A stretch of DNA of 64,000 bases from Rutpela maculata (GCA_936432065.2 OW386285.2:369025249-369089248); one strand, 5' to 3'. Counted from the stretch's first letter, positions 47,553 to 59,668 are shown. Notes: a model not told the origin generated them from the letters alone. Made by a program: numbers and translations.

Positions 47553-50500
47553 ATAACTTCGATGACCTTCCTGACCTTAATTACCTGTTTAAGGATCAAG
47601 AAGTCAACCTATCTCTCCACCGATTCACTCCATTAGAATCTATCAATCAAACTAGCGACGCTTTCCCTCTGCCTCGCATTAAGATTATAATTAATAATCG
47701 AGCGGTTAACGCTTTATTGGATACAGGTTCGACAAGGAATATTATCCAACCGAAATTTTTGAACGACATTGATCAACTTACAGCTCCCCAAACGTTTGTT
47801 ATGGCTTGTGGCGATGGTTTAGTAGAATCCCTCGGGACTACGACCATGAACGTTAATGTACTAGATGTACCCTTTCAGACCACGTTTCAGGTCATTCAAA
47901 ATTTAAACGAAGAGCTCATTCTGGGAGCCCCGTTTTTATATGCTCACAATGTCGTATTCGATTATCAACGTAAATGTGTCTACGTCGGCACTGAAGAGCG
48001 AATAACCGTCTTCTGGAATCAAGCGGCACATCAAGCAAAGAAGCAATGCCGGCTTCCCGAAAAACTGATCATCGGAAACGATAATTTAAAACCTCTATTC
48101 GAGGAATTCGCTGAATTGTTCACCGCGGTGCCTACCCAAGCAACCACTGTGACAACTAAACATAAAATAAAAGTTAAAGACGACCGCCCGTTTAATATCA
48201 AACCCTATCCTATGTCTCCGACTAAGAAGAAAGTTATGTACGATCAAATTGAAGAGATGCTGAAAGCCTGAGTTATAGAACCGAGTACCGCTCAGTACAA
48301 TTCGCCTCCCATTATAATAGAAAGGCCCGGCAAGAAGCCTCGCTTCTGCATTGATTATCGTCACTTAAATGAAGTAACGGAAGACGAAGCATCCGTCTTA
48401 CCTAAGATATACGAGAGTATAAAGGATCTAGGAAACGCCAATATATTTACGGTGTTGGACCTCAAGAGCGGATACTGGCAAATCCCTCTTGAGGAGTCGT
48501 CAAAAAATTATTCTACGTTTACAACATTGGATGGAGCATCTTACCGATTTAACGTGATGCCTTTCGGATTGAAGACCGCTCCATGTACGTTCCAAAAATT
48601 TATGGCAAGAGACGTATTGACCGGCTACTTGCATCATTTCTGCAAAGTATATCTCGATGATATTATCATCTATAGTGAAAACATAAATCAGCATGTAAAT
48701 CATGTGAGAGCCGTCTTCGAACGTCTGCGTTTACATAATTTAAAGGTGTCACCGGAAAAATGTGTGGTAGCCACGTCAAGCATAACCTATCTCGGGCATC
48801 AAATAAATGCCAACACCACTCAGCCGTTAGAAAAACACATATTACAGATACAAAATTATCCGGCCCCTACGACGAGGCGCCAGCTTCAGAGTTTCCTTGG
48901 CCTATGTAATTGGGTACGTGAATATATCCCTAATGTAGCAATAATTACTAAGCCCTTGACCCGACTACTCTCGAAAGACTGGCGCTTCAAGTGGAATCCG
49001 GAAGCCCAAGAAGCTTTTATTTTACTAAAAGAAGTATTGAATCAACCACTAGGACTACACCGGCCCGATTTTAACAAAATGTTCATTTTACAAACCGATG
49101 CATCCCTGATAGGATTATCGGCCGTCCATTATCAGCTAGGGGATAACGACCAGAAGCACATCATCTCTTATGCAAGCAATACGCTGTCTCCAACAGAGAG
49201 AAATTATCACATAAACGAGTTAGAATGCCTGAGCGTCGTTAACTATATAAAGAAATATAAAATTTATTTGGCAGACCATCCTTTCATCGTTAGAACTGAC
49301 AACAGAGCATTACTATGGCTGAATAAGCATAAAGATGAAAAGACCAAATTTACACGATGGTCGTTATTACTTCAAGAATATAGCTTCTCGATAGAGCACT
49401 GTCCTGGTAAAGAAAACATACTGGCGGACTATTTGAGCAGAAATCCTCAAGGCCCGAACGTCGAAGCAGACGACGAAGAGGAGAGAATGTATCCACCAAA
49501 ATTCTCGTACAAGGAACGAATATCAGTGATTACCACATTGGAATTAAACGATTAGGTCAGAGAAGCGCAAACGCACTCCAGAGATATCCAAGACCAAATT
49601 GAACGATGGAATACTCTAGTGCGACAAGCAGATAAAACCGAGGCAGAGGTGAAATTCGTCAATACACGACAAGTGATAGGCGGCACACTTTGGACGAGCG
49701 GCGAAAATGTCAAAGAAAAATTATACGTACCAAAACGTATGGTCATGAGAGTAATATCTCATTTTCACGACCGACCGGAAGTAGGTCACCCCGGCCGCGA
49801 TGAAACTGTTAGAATCATCTCGGGCCGCTATTATTTTAATAATTTGTCGAGACTAGTTAACAAATATTTAAATGAGTGCATTATTTGTAATTCCGTAAAA
49901 AGTAGACAGTCACAACCGAAGGCTCCTCTCAGAAGCCATGCTCCATCGCATCCGTTCGAAGTTCTAAGCGTCGATGTAATAGGACCGCTTCAGCGAACCA
50001 AAGATGCAGATAACCGATATATATTAATGGTAGAGGATGTATTTAGTAAGTGGGTCGAAGCCAAAGCATTCACCGAAGTCAGTGGAAAAACAATAGCACA
50101 ATTTATCGAAGAGGAACTAGTGGCGAGATATGGCGTTCCGAGGGTCATCATTTCCGACCAGGGAGGCCACTTTAATTCCGGTTTTTACGATACGTTCTGT
50201 ACACGTAACAATATTGAAAGATTCTTCACAGCAGCTTACCACCAACAGGCCAATCCAATAGAAAGAAAGGTGCAAGAAGCTAAGAAGATCTTAAAAACCT
50301 TATTATATGGTTCACCCAACGACGAGTGGGATCGACATGTTAGTCAGATGGCATATATCTTGAGAACAAGAAAAAACGCCGCTACGGGGCATACGCCCAG
50401 TTTCGTAGTACTCGGCTATGAATTACCGCAGATTGGTGATTGGAATATGTTCGCTTATAGACAAGAACGTCGTAATCAAGCGGACGTTCCCCGCCTTGAA

Positions 50501-51016
50501 AGAGTCAAGGAGATTCGTAGAAATCAAACAAATTACCAATGGCGTTACGCGCCCAAAGTGGCGGTAACGCCGGTCGTATATAAAGTGGGAGATATGGTAA
50601 TGACTAAAAGGATCAGGAAGGATCATACCTTCACACCGTCGTGGAGTGGGCCACACAAGGTTTTAAAGAGATTGTCCAATGAAGTTTACCTCATTCACAA
50701 GGGAGTAACTTCGACGAGATTACATGTCGATGCCATCAGGCCGGCACCTAAGGGAGATCCCGATGTTGAATTGGAATTGTCTGAAGAATCAGAAGATAGT
50801 CCGGATGAAACTCATCTTAGTGACGACGCTTCCTCATCAGACAATGAGATCGCGCCCAGGTCAGAGCGACGTAGCGATACCACACTAGTTCAAATCAATG
50901 TTCCCGCAAGTGCTCAAGATGAGCAGGATGTAATAAGTCGAGATCCCGATGATGCTCGAGATGAGCCAGACATAGAAGAGTCACCTCTAGATATTTCTGA
51001 GGTCGACCACGGCTAA
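47462..51016 (+). pseudogene. pol: pol polyprotein (PR-RT-RH-IN) with two stops
   Basis: One frame, entered by -1 shift within the end of gag. Protease: ALLDTGSTRN active site at 47,711-47,740. Reverse transcriptase: FCIDYRHLN, VLDLKSGYWQI, FGLKTAPCTFQ and the catalytic YLDD at 48,650-48,661. RNase H: LQTDASLIG, INELECL and VRTDNRALLWL supply the D-E-D residues. Integrase: zinc-binding H-H-C-C (HDRPEVGH then CIIC), catalytic D in SVDVIGP, D in IISDQGGHF and E in NPIER, then a basic C-terminal region (WSGPHKVLKRL). In-frame stops are TGA at 48,269-48,271, between protease and RT, and TAG at 49,553-49,555, between RNase H and integrase. Every catalytic residue I can check is present; only the stops disable it. 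Confidence 0.95.
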
Positions 51017-52186
51017 TAGCCGTTTTCGCTTTTTTTTATATTTTTTCTCAAAATTCTAAGTGGCGATTTTGACCTGTATGCGGTCGAATCGAAAATTTAA
51101 AGTCTACTCCATGAGCAGACATGGAAAGACGGCGAACCCGACGCAAGAGCGCGATCCGGTAAGCCTAGCTTCTCAAGAGCGAGAGCCGCCAAGTTCGAGT
51201 AATGGACGTAGGCATAATTACGAATCAGTACGAGTTTCGGAAGCTGTTTTTCTTATGCAAGAAGACAACTTCTATTTTAATCATTTTAAGTCAACAAAAT
51301 TAACGTATACCCCAAATGGAAACTACGAGTTTCAGAAGCCGTTCTTCGCTCAAGAAGACGCTTCAATTTTTTTTTTTTTTTTTTTATTATACTTTTTTCA
51401 CAAGTCGTGATGACCGCACGAGTATCGTAAGCCGATTTAATCTACCTTACGAAGTAGAAACTACGAGACAAGTTTCAGAAGCCGTTCTTCGCTCAAGAAG
51501 ACGCTTCAATTTTTTTTTTTTTTTTATACTTTTTTCACAAAGTAGTGATGACCGCACGAGTATCGTAAGCCGATTCAATCTACCTTACGAAGAACCAATT
51601 TCTAACCATTATAAGTTAACAAAATTCATGTTAGAAAAATATTTCATTAAAAACAACACATTGTGTTTGTTAGTCGACGCGTCCCAGTCGACGACTTGCT
51701 AAAAAGTCAATCTAGTTGCAAAACTGCATTTTCCATGTGCAGAAATGGAAAGATGACCCAGCCTGTCGCAAGGGCGCGGCATGGTAAAGTCTGGAACTCA
51801 AAGGCGAGGACCGTCCAAGCTGCGGCATGGAGATATAGACAGCCTCTTCTAGAAAGGGCCGAAGTTAAGCAAGAGCGAGACCAGGGCGAAAAAGCGAGTG
51901 CAACGAATTAGTGAGAGTGGACGCTAATCAAAATTGTGCTACGCTTCGCTTCGCTTCGCACCTCGACGCGGGTGTAATTAAGTTGATAAAAATGTTGTAT
52001 CAACTTGGCGTATTGTTTAAAAAATGTATTTATTTTTAAGTTAGATAGGCGAATCAGCCGTCTGCCCCAATTAAGGCCGTTATTTTTAAACATCTGTACC
52101 ATAGGTCAGACCGTCAAATGAAGGCATACAGACATACAAGTGAATATGGAAATTAAAGGCAATCGATGAGTAGAAAAGATTCAACC
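51017..52186 (+). other. Noncoding tail of the gypsy element
   Basis: Too short and without signal peptide, cleavage site or membrane anchor for an env gene. Contains a direct duplication with period 143 bp: GTTTCAGAAGCCGTTCTTCG at 51,329 and 51,472, each followed by a T run of 16-21 and CCGCACGAGTATCGTAAGCC. The frames open here are poly-phenylalanine by-products of the T runs. Confidence 0.8.
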
Positions 52187-52198
52187 AAAGGAGGGGAG
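52187..52198 (+). promoter_or_regulatory. Polypurine tract
   Basis: AAAGGAGGGGAG ends exactly where the 3-prime LTR begins; it would prime plus-strand DNA synthesis. Confidence 0.93.
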
Positions 52199-54225
52199 TG
52201 TTGTAGAACTCTCCAAAATCGTCCTAAGTTGAAGACATAATCAAAATTCGACTTAGGCAAAAATTTCATTTAAAGACATTTTTGGGAGTCTGCAGAGGCG
52301 CAGATCAGTCCATAAGGACCGTTTTGGGTTCTATAAGGCGTTGGAAATGACCAGGCGAAAATTCGAAGAAACACCGAATTTTCACTTAGGAAAAATGTTT
52401 TTGGTTCAGAATATCAGAGTAGAAGTATATAATGACAAAGATTTATGAATAATATACTTTTTCAAAGGTACCATAAATTGGACTTTGAAAAATAATATTT
52501 TTGGAAGGGCGTCAAAATTTGGCCCAGGAATCGATTTATCGAAAGTACGCCAAAGTTTCACTTGCAGACTAAATTTTCAAAACTGCGTTGAAATTTGGCT
52601 TGAAGATCGATTTTTCAAAAGTACGCCAAAATTTCACCCGCAGATTAACTTTTCAAAAGTACCTTGAAATTTGGCTTGAAAATCGATTTTTCAAAAGTAC
52701 GCCAAAATTTCACCCGCGGATTAACTTTTCAAAAGTACCTTGAAATTTGGCTCGAAAATCGATTTTTCAAAAGTACGCCAAAATTTCACCCGCAGATTAG
52801 TTTTTCAAAAGTACCTTGAAATTTGGCTCGAAAATCGATTTTTCAAAAGTACGCTAAAATTGGTCTTAAAATGGATTTTTCAAAAGTACCACAAAGTCAG
52901 TTTAAAAAGTACCACGAAAATATACTTTAAATTATTTTTTTTATTTTTTATTCCTCAACCAAAGACATTGACCTTTGAAGTACGTTCATTGAAAGCCCAA
53001 TTCTAAAGTATGAGCATAAAATTTTAACGATGCACTGCATCCGAAAGGCAAAATAGAAGATTTTGTCAAAGCCGGCGTAGTGCCGATAAGCAAAAATTGA
53101 TAAAAATCAATGCACATGTACAAGGCCGGTTTCTCGCATAGAAAGAGTTTGGATTGACCCAGCGGCTCGCAATTTGGTCGAGCGCGTTGAGTGGTCCAGA
53201 CAAAGCAATGGTAGAAAAGCCAATAACAGGGCTTTTCAAATGACAAAGTTATAGAGGAAAACGCCTTGTGCATAATAATATAAAAATTCAATTTTGCCTA
53301 AAAGTCGCTCGAAGGTGAGACGCTGCCAAATCGATAATATTAATCGACTGTGATAAGGGTTAGTAAGTCGTGGACTGATCGAACGCCACTCAACTTATGC
53401 AGTAATAAGTCCTCTGAATGTGTTTGAGTACGTGAATCTCCACGATACAAGAACTTTAAAGCTAAGTAGTCTCTAGCGAAACTAAATTCATTTAGTAAAA
53501 CTTTTTTAAGTTAATTTCAGTCAGCCTTAATTATTCATTTATCCAGAGTCTGAAATGATTCTAAAAGCTCACATTTTGATTCTGAGAAGGTACGTATGAA
53601 TCTTTTCTACCTAATCGATCGTTAGCGTGAGCGCTCTCGCTTGTATGGTCTGAAAGTCACTACCTTGATTGGGGAAGGCACGATTCTTATCTTGAGAATT
53701 TTGTATAACCAATTCTGTTAAATAAACGGATTCTTTGAACTAATATTTCTTAATTGATCTTGAGGCCTGTTGACGGTCTATAATCCCTGGAACTTTCGTA
53801 TAGAAAACCGGATGGGTCGAGTTAATTCGCATTAACGTTCGACCTTCTGGTTGCTTTACGGAGGTTTGATAGGGATTTTTTTATGCGTTTTTTGAGAAAT
53901 ATATTCCGTTATTAATGGACCAAAACGTGATTTTCGCGTACCAAAACTAATCCCTCCGCAGAGAAATTCTTCGGTTGGGATTTTTTTATGCAAAAATTCA
54001 GGAAATTAAGAGGTGCCTAAACCCCTAACGAGGGAATTCGGGTCCAGAGAGAGCGTAGTTTCCGATCTGTGGTAGTGCAGCCTTGGTCCATTACTCGGCT
54101 ACCGAAGTGCATCTTATCTCGAACCCGCCTGGGAGGTAGAAGAACGGGGTAATACGCGACTGGCGCCCCCTGAGAAATAAATTGGTGTCGCGTCATTTTG
54201 ACGCCCGGTAGTGCGTTCTTCTACA
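52199..54225 (+). repeat. 3-prime LTR, 2,027 bp
   Basis: Same length and ends as the 5-prime LTR, shifted by 7,909 bp. The four differences are at 52,383, 52,985, 53,221 and 53,542. Contains the 76-bp array from 52,549. Confidence 0.97.
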
Positions 54226-54739
54226 ATATCAATTAAAAACTTTGTACTCGATTTATAATAATGATAATTTTACAGGGCATTATTATAACTTCCTATCATG
54301 TCATGTGATATATACCATTTCGCAACGAAAGAATCTTGCATGGAGGCGAATCAGCCGAAGAATGTTTTCTACGACAACAGTATGAACTGAGAGCTTTATT
54401 GAGAAACGCGCTCGGAACAATTTGCTTTTACAAACAAATTATACAGCATGCTCTCGCTCATGTCGTTGTTTTCAATGCTGTTAATGATGAGGATTGCATG
54501 ATGGTTTTTAATTGAAATGCGATAATGCCAGCGAATTTTTTGTAGATTTACGTGAAACCTGGTACAATGGCGGAAACCGAAAAGTAAACGACTCTTTGAT
54601 ATTACGTACTGTGTACTACTATAAGTATATTATTATAAGGAACTAAAGTGAGGTTATGATGTATTATTTGTTTATTTTCCAGGCAGGGACCTTATGTGAA
54701 GCCTCTAAAAAGGTTGAAAAAAAAAAAGAAAATCGAACT
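54226..54739. other. Intronic DNA after the gypsy element
   Basis: No gene or repeat boundary is visible. Confidence 0.4.
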
Positions 54740-55017
54740 GCCTTCAAAAAATATCTCTAAAAAGTAAGAAATGAAATTTCACTTAGTTTTACAAATACTT
54801 GTCTACCTATTAGTGGAAAGTAGCAAGGAATTGTACCTTATTACCAAATATCAATTTGAAGTCGGTGCAAAACGTATTTTTGAAATTAGTAATTACTTTT
54901 TGCCCGACTTCAAATTGATATTTGGTAATAAGGTACAGTTCCTTGCTACTTTCCACTAAGGTATTTGTAAAACTGAGTGAAATTTTATTTCTTACTTTTT
55001 GAGACATTTTTTGAAGG
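54740..55017. repeat. Hairpin element, arms of about 120 bp
   Basis: 54,740-54,865 and 54,903-55,017 are inverted copies (GAAGTCGG and CCGACTTC at the inner edge, GCCTTCAAAAAA and TTTTTTGAAGGC at the outer). Because of this, both strands encode a nearly identical 60-residue open frame, which is not evidence of a gene. Confidence 0.9.
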
Positions 55018-55751
55018 CGCTTCGAATTTTTTTTAAAATTTTTTAAAAGGTACAGTTAATATTTTTCGCAGTTTGTAAGAAGTGTACTACATTATTAAAT
55101 AGGCAGTGCCTTCGCTGCCGGCAACGGCAGCCGAAAAATAGACCAGTGGCTGCCGGCGCCGGCTTCTGTAGAACCAAACGGATTGCTGCCGGCAGTGCCT
55201 GCTGTCAGTTACATAATATTAAAATATGCAAATAAACCGTAAGCAGCAATCGAGTAGGTATACAGCTGTAAACATGAAAGTCGGAGAGAAGTTTTCTTCA
55301 CATGAAGAATAGTAAATTAACAGTGTACATGAAAAGTGTGAATAATGAATTTTAGATTCGAGATGCCCGAAAACGAGCGCCCGAAAGTGTTGAGAACATT
55401 AATAAATCTTTTTCTACGATTGTGCTGAAAGTCAAATTTTCTAACTTAAAAATGAGTGCAGAAAATATCACTTTGCCGCACGCCGTGCGGCAAAGAATTT
55501 GTCACACGCCTTGATTACATCTTCACGCACCGGAATAAAATAGTGTGTTTACCTTAAAGAATTTTATATTACTTACTGGTAATAACAATTAAATTCTATA
55601 AATGTACATTAATTACACATGAATTGCAATTACAAAGTCAAATTTTCTTACTTCAGAATGACAGCGGAAAATGTCACTTTAAATAAAATCTGACAAGCAG
55701 CAAATTTAAAATTTTGAAAAGACTTTAAAAAGGGAAATAACTTCACAACCG

Positions 55752-55900
55752 TAGAAAAAATAGTATGTAACACACGTGTGGCAAGCTTCATTGCAAAACT
55801 CGTATGATAGGAACACTCGCTGCGCTCGTGTTCCTACTTTCATACATCGTTTTGCAATGAAGCCCTTGCCACACTTGTATTACAATCTACTATTTTTCTA
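55752..55900. repeat. Hairpin with arms of about 70 bp
   Basis: TAGAAAAAATAGTA... through TAGGAACACTCG is answered by CTCGTGTTCCTA through TACTATTTTTCTA, around the 5-bp loop CTGCG. Same style as the neighbouring hairpin at 56,174. Confidence 0.85.
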
Positions 55901-56173
55901 CCCCCTTATGTAAATTTGCCGTTTTCTGTACTGTAGAATGGATAAGTAGGCAATTCCAGTTAACTGAATGGATATATTTTATATCAGTTCTAGGATGGAG
56001 ATGAAATGAAACCGACCAATCACAGTTCGTGTATTAAGTACATAGACAACTATTCGTTTTAAAATCAAATTAGTGCGTAAGCTGTCAAAGTAACTGTCAG
56101 TGTGTATTTGTATAATATATTAATGTTTAATAAATTTTGTAGTTTTTTTAAGTTGGTCGTAGAAAAAGTATAC

Positions 56174-56291
56174 TGTACAACTCGAGTGGATTATCCATAT
56201 CGCACTCAAAAGATTTGAAGCACTCCGCCTACGGCGTCGTGCTCAAACTTCTTTATCGTGCGATATGGATATGATATCCACTCTTGTTGCA
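56174..56291. repeat. Hairpin with arms of about 56 bp
   Basis: TGTACAACTCGAGTGGATTA and TGGATATGATATCCACTCTT with GTTGCACA form the outer part; TCCATATCGCACT and the complement lie inside, with a CGCCTACGGCG tip. Confidence 0.8.
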
Positions 56292-56642
56292 CAAACTACT
56301 ATTAAATATTAACATATGCAACTGGCATGCATTAAAAGTGGTAGAGTTTTTAAATCTCCAAAACTCTTGTTCAATACTTGGTATAATATACAGCGTGATC
56401 TACCAAGAAATGCGGAAAATAAAATGGTGTACTAGTCTTCAATGTGGGAAAGCCCCTGCAAAATTTTTAGAGGATTCAGAGGTAATTTAGTATATTAAAT
56501 TATTAGTAAATTTACGAAGATACACTACTGATGTTGAGTAAGTCCTGACCTACTCCCGAATAGGTCGACGAACTTACTTGTGAAAGAACGTATTCGAGTT
56601 GTTTACATTTCCTTAATTGGCATAAAAAGTGAAGCCGGCCGG

Positions 56643-56772
56643 CGATCCAGCGGCAGGGAGCCAACATTGTCGGTACGCTTTGAAGTTAATTGGAATTCCA
56701 ACGGACCAGTTCACTTTTACGAATGAGTTCAAAGCATGCCGACAAGGCTGGCTCCCTGCCGCTGAATCGTGT
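56643..56772. repeat. GC-richer hairpin, arms of about 42 bp
   Basis: GATCCAGCGGCAGGGAGCCA and its near-complement TGGCTCCCTGCCGCTGAATC, continuing through TTGTCGGTACGCTTTGAA; loop about 42 bp. Confidence 0.85.
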
Positions 56773-58019
56773 GTAAACCCGTTAAAGAGGGCCGCGTTTT
56801 TTGCTTTTGTGTCATTGACCGGTTTAACTAAATATCTCGTATATCTGCTTGGTGTTTCAGCATGGGGTCAATGTCTTCGATTTATTTCGCTATTTTTGTA
56901 GTGTGATTTGATTAAAACCCAAAAGTCACTTCTATCTTATTCAGCTTTGCTGCCAGTAGTGTCAATCCCAAGTCTGATAAAGTGATATGGTTGTACCGTG
57001 TTACGTTAGATTAGTTAAAGTCATTGGTGGCGCATTTCTGCAAAAAAATAAGGTAATTTATTTGGACGTTTTTTAAAAATTTTTCATTTTTTTAACTCCT
57101 TTCGGTGGGGACAACCTACTGTTAAATTTTCTGCATGTCATGGTAGATCGTGTTGTAGTATTAATATTTTTATCTCTGTTCCTATACTTACACTTTTACT
57201 GAAAAGAATGAAAATATATTAATTTTTGTGTTTATATATTTTATTATATTATATTAATAATTCGGAATGTCGAATTTTAATGAAATATTGGAAAAATTAG
57301 TTAAAACCGGAATTATAGCGACAAAACCTAAAAATCTTTGCCGGCAGCTTATTCGGTCGTCGCCGTTGCCGTCAGCTTATTCAGGCGTGGCGTACGTAAA
57401 TGATGATGGAATCATTTACGTAGGCCACGATTCAGGTCGTTGCCGACCAAGGTTGGTAGACTTTAAGGTGGCCTAATAACTCACAATCCCCACCAAAAAA
57501 TGGCATTAGCCAATGAACAGCTGGTGTGAGATCACACCAGATGCAGAGCCTTATTCAAAATATTGTAAGAATTTGTGTAATGTTAATTAAGCAAAGAACT
57601 CGTAACTGGAACGGGCTCGCAATAACCCGCTTTTGAGGTCGGCGGTAATTATCCTCGCATTTTGAGTCACTGTTCTCCATTCTGGTAATGAGAATAAGTT
57701 GTAGAATGTAACACTACAGATCATAGTAACGTCAGACCATATTTCGGACCAGTACGGACGGTTCTTCTAGAGTGAGATAACTGCGCTGCTACGGCGCGTT
57801 CGAAGAACAAAGATAGTCTGACCTTTCACCCCCGCACTGACTTCTTCGCCTAAAAGCTGTATATTAAGGAACCTCATAGTCTACCAATCTTGGTTGCCGA
57901 CAGCGGACTCACTGTCGCTCATTCGGGCGCGGTTGCCGGTAGCGGAGGCACTGCCTATTAATAATATCCTAGCGTAATTACATGTACAATTTCTTCTTTA
58001 TACGCCAGTGACTGCTTCA

Positions 58020-58591
58020 ACGTCGAGATTTTAAGTTTGAGCGAAAAAAAATTTTCTGTCTGTCGGTCTGTCTGTCTGTCGGTCTGTCCGTAACTTTTTT
58101 TTGTGCGCACGTTTACTCTGGAACCGTTTAAGATATTGACTTGAAATTTGGTACACATATGTACTTTAACGAGATCTAGAACTAGATTATATTTTCATCT
58201 TGTTCCGTCGAAGGGTTGGGGGGTAAATTGAGGTAAATTTGGGGTAAATGGGTAAATCAAGCAGGTAAGAGTTCATGAAATTGGTATTTAGTATATACAA
58301 GAGAAGCTAAGGTCTCAAAAAAAATTTTGGCATTAGCCACCCCCATTACCACCCCCACCTCCTTATTAAAGGGGATGAAAAAAATTGTGATTTAGTATAT
58401 GTACAGGAACCAGAAACCTCAAAATATTTTTTTACTTCATCCACCCCCACTACCACCCCCCTACCACCACCCCCACCCCACTACCGATGTGGGGTATCGT
58501 TTTATGGGTTTTTGGGGTAGAGGATTTCAAATATTATATTATTAAAGTTCCATAAACAATTATTTTCACATACAAAGTTTTTTCGTTGTAA
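58020..58591 (+). mobile_element. DINE/HINE-like element, copy J, both ends lost
   Basis: Starts inside the family at CGTCGAGATTTTAAGTTTGA and stops at TTTTTTCGTTGTAAG, so neither inverted repeat is present. It has the longest microsatellite of all copies (CTGTCTGTCGGTCTGTCTGT and onward) and intact ACC-rich blocks. Confidence 0.78.
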
Positions 58592-58850
58592 GATTTTTAT
58601 ATCGGGAAAAATTTCGATTTATTGGACCGTTTTAAAGTTACAAACATGCATTACTGCTGGCAGACTCCCCCACTTTTATTTGCTGCTGTGGAGCCTTACA
58701 TAATAGAAAATAGAAATAAAACAAGGGTCTTATGCAGAATTTGATGCTTTATCGAGTAGCGTCAAGATCATTTCTCTATCTCCTACCGTTTTTGAGAAAA
58801 TAAACTATATATACAAGTATATGCAAGTATCCCTTTGAGGGGGGCCGGGA

Positions 58851-58950
58851 GGCAAGCATGATTTCTCGAGGTGGGTCTGTTTGAAAATCTACTTATTTGA
58901 ACTTGTTCTATGCATGGTTAAAAGGATTTGCTTTTACTCAAAAGCGGAAG
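58851..58950 (+). repeat. Inverted partner of repeat at 34.77 kb
   Basis: Contains GATTTCTCGAGGTGGGTCTG and GGATTTGCTTTTACTCAAAA, the complements of the segment at 34,770-34,858. Confidence 0.85.
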
Positions 58951-59163
58951 CACCAAACGTCACTAAGCTACATGTATATGTTAATTAGGTATTTACCTTT
59001 TGTAGTCAATAATGTCATAAAACAGATCATGGATGTTTAATTAAATTTTTCTACTGTTAAGTAAAGGTATGTGTATTATAAAACATATTGATTGAAAAAT
59101 AGTAATAGTATGGAAGCCAAAAGAAAATAACTCATCAAATAACGACTTTCATCGGACTCAGCT

Positions 59164-59668
59164 GCAAAACCATATTCGATAAAGTCTCCAGAATAGGAAA
59201 ATGCCTGCTGTTTCTCTCTTATTGGGTAGAGGACGTAATTATGACATCATCAGGTGGCATCCAATCTTTTATAAGCAGACGAAGTATTTAGTTAAAATGT
59301 TAAATATCTCAAATATTATGGTACTTAGTGAAAAATGCTAAACGAAAATTAAGGGTTATTAATTATGGTTTTTTTACTTGTTTCTGTAGCATAAATAATA
59401 AAGAAGTTATGATAGAAATAATGTGCGTTTTCACATTACTGCTACAGAAGCAAGTAAAAAGCCATTTGAAAAATAATTAACAACCGTTAATTTTGACGTT
59501 AGCATTTGTTACGTAAGTGCCATGATTTTAACATTTTAATCAAATACTTTGTCTGATTAAAAACGTTCGGATGTCATCCTGATGACGTCATAACTACGTC
59601 CTCCACCCAATAAGAGCGCGACAGCAGACATTTTCCTTTCCAGGAGATCTAATCGAATATGTTTTTGC
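59164..59668. repeat. Long hairpin near exon B, arms of about 230 bp
   Basis: 59,164-59,398 and 59,438-59,668 are inverted, moderately diverged copies: CCATATTCGAT, CTTATTGGGTAGAGGACGTA and TTACTTGTTTCTGTAGCA each have complements in the second arm. The loop is 39 bp. It ends 119 bp before the acceptor of elongase exon B. Confidence 0.85.

Larger units (their letters stand above)
44286..54229 (+). mobile_element. Ty3/gypsy LTR retrotransposon, complete but defective
   Basis: 9,936 bp from LTR to LTR (44,290-54,225), flanked by the 4-bp duplication ATAT (44,286-44,289 and 54,226-54,229). Order: 5-prime LTR, primer-binding site, gag, protease, reverse transcriptase, RNase H, integrase, 1.2-kb noncoding tail, polypurine tract, 3-prime LTR. 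RT-RH-integrase order makes it Ty3/gypsy. The very long LTRs, Lys-type primer and lack of an env-like frame recall the Osvaldo/Ulysses group of insects (inference). It lies in the sense orientation in the elongase intron. Gag has a frame break and pol has two in-frame stops. Confidence 0.97.
55099..57957. mobile_element. TIR element of 2.86 kb flanked by TTAA
   Basis: Left end ATAGGCAGTGCCTTCGCT, right end AGCGGAGGCACTGCCTA; TTAA lies at 55,095-55,098 and 57,958-57,961. TTAA flanks suggest a piggyBac-like mechanism, but the ends lack the usual CCC start. The inside is a mosaic of hairpins and GCCGGCAG-rich words near both ends. A 69-codon frame at 57,267 (MSNFNEILEKLVKTG) has no known domain. 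Confidence 0.55.

Noticed and set aside
51060..51911. Frames after pol as a possible env gene
   Set aside because: They are produced by T runs and a 143-bp duplication; no signal peptide, cysteine pattern, cleavage site or membrane anchor.
54771..55007. Near-identical 60-residue proteins on both strands
   Set aside because: A consequence of the inverted repeat; not two genes.
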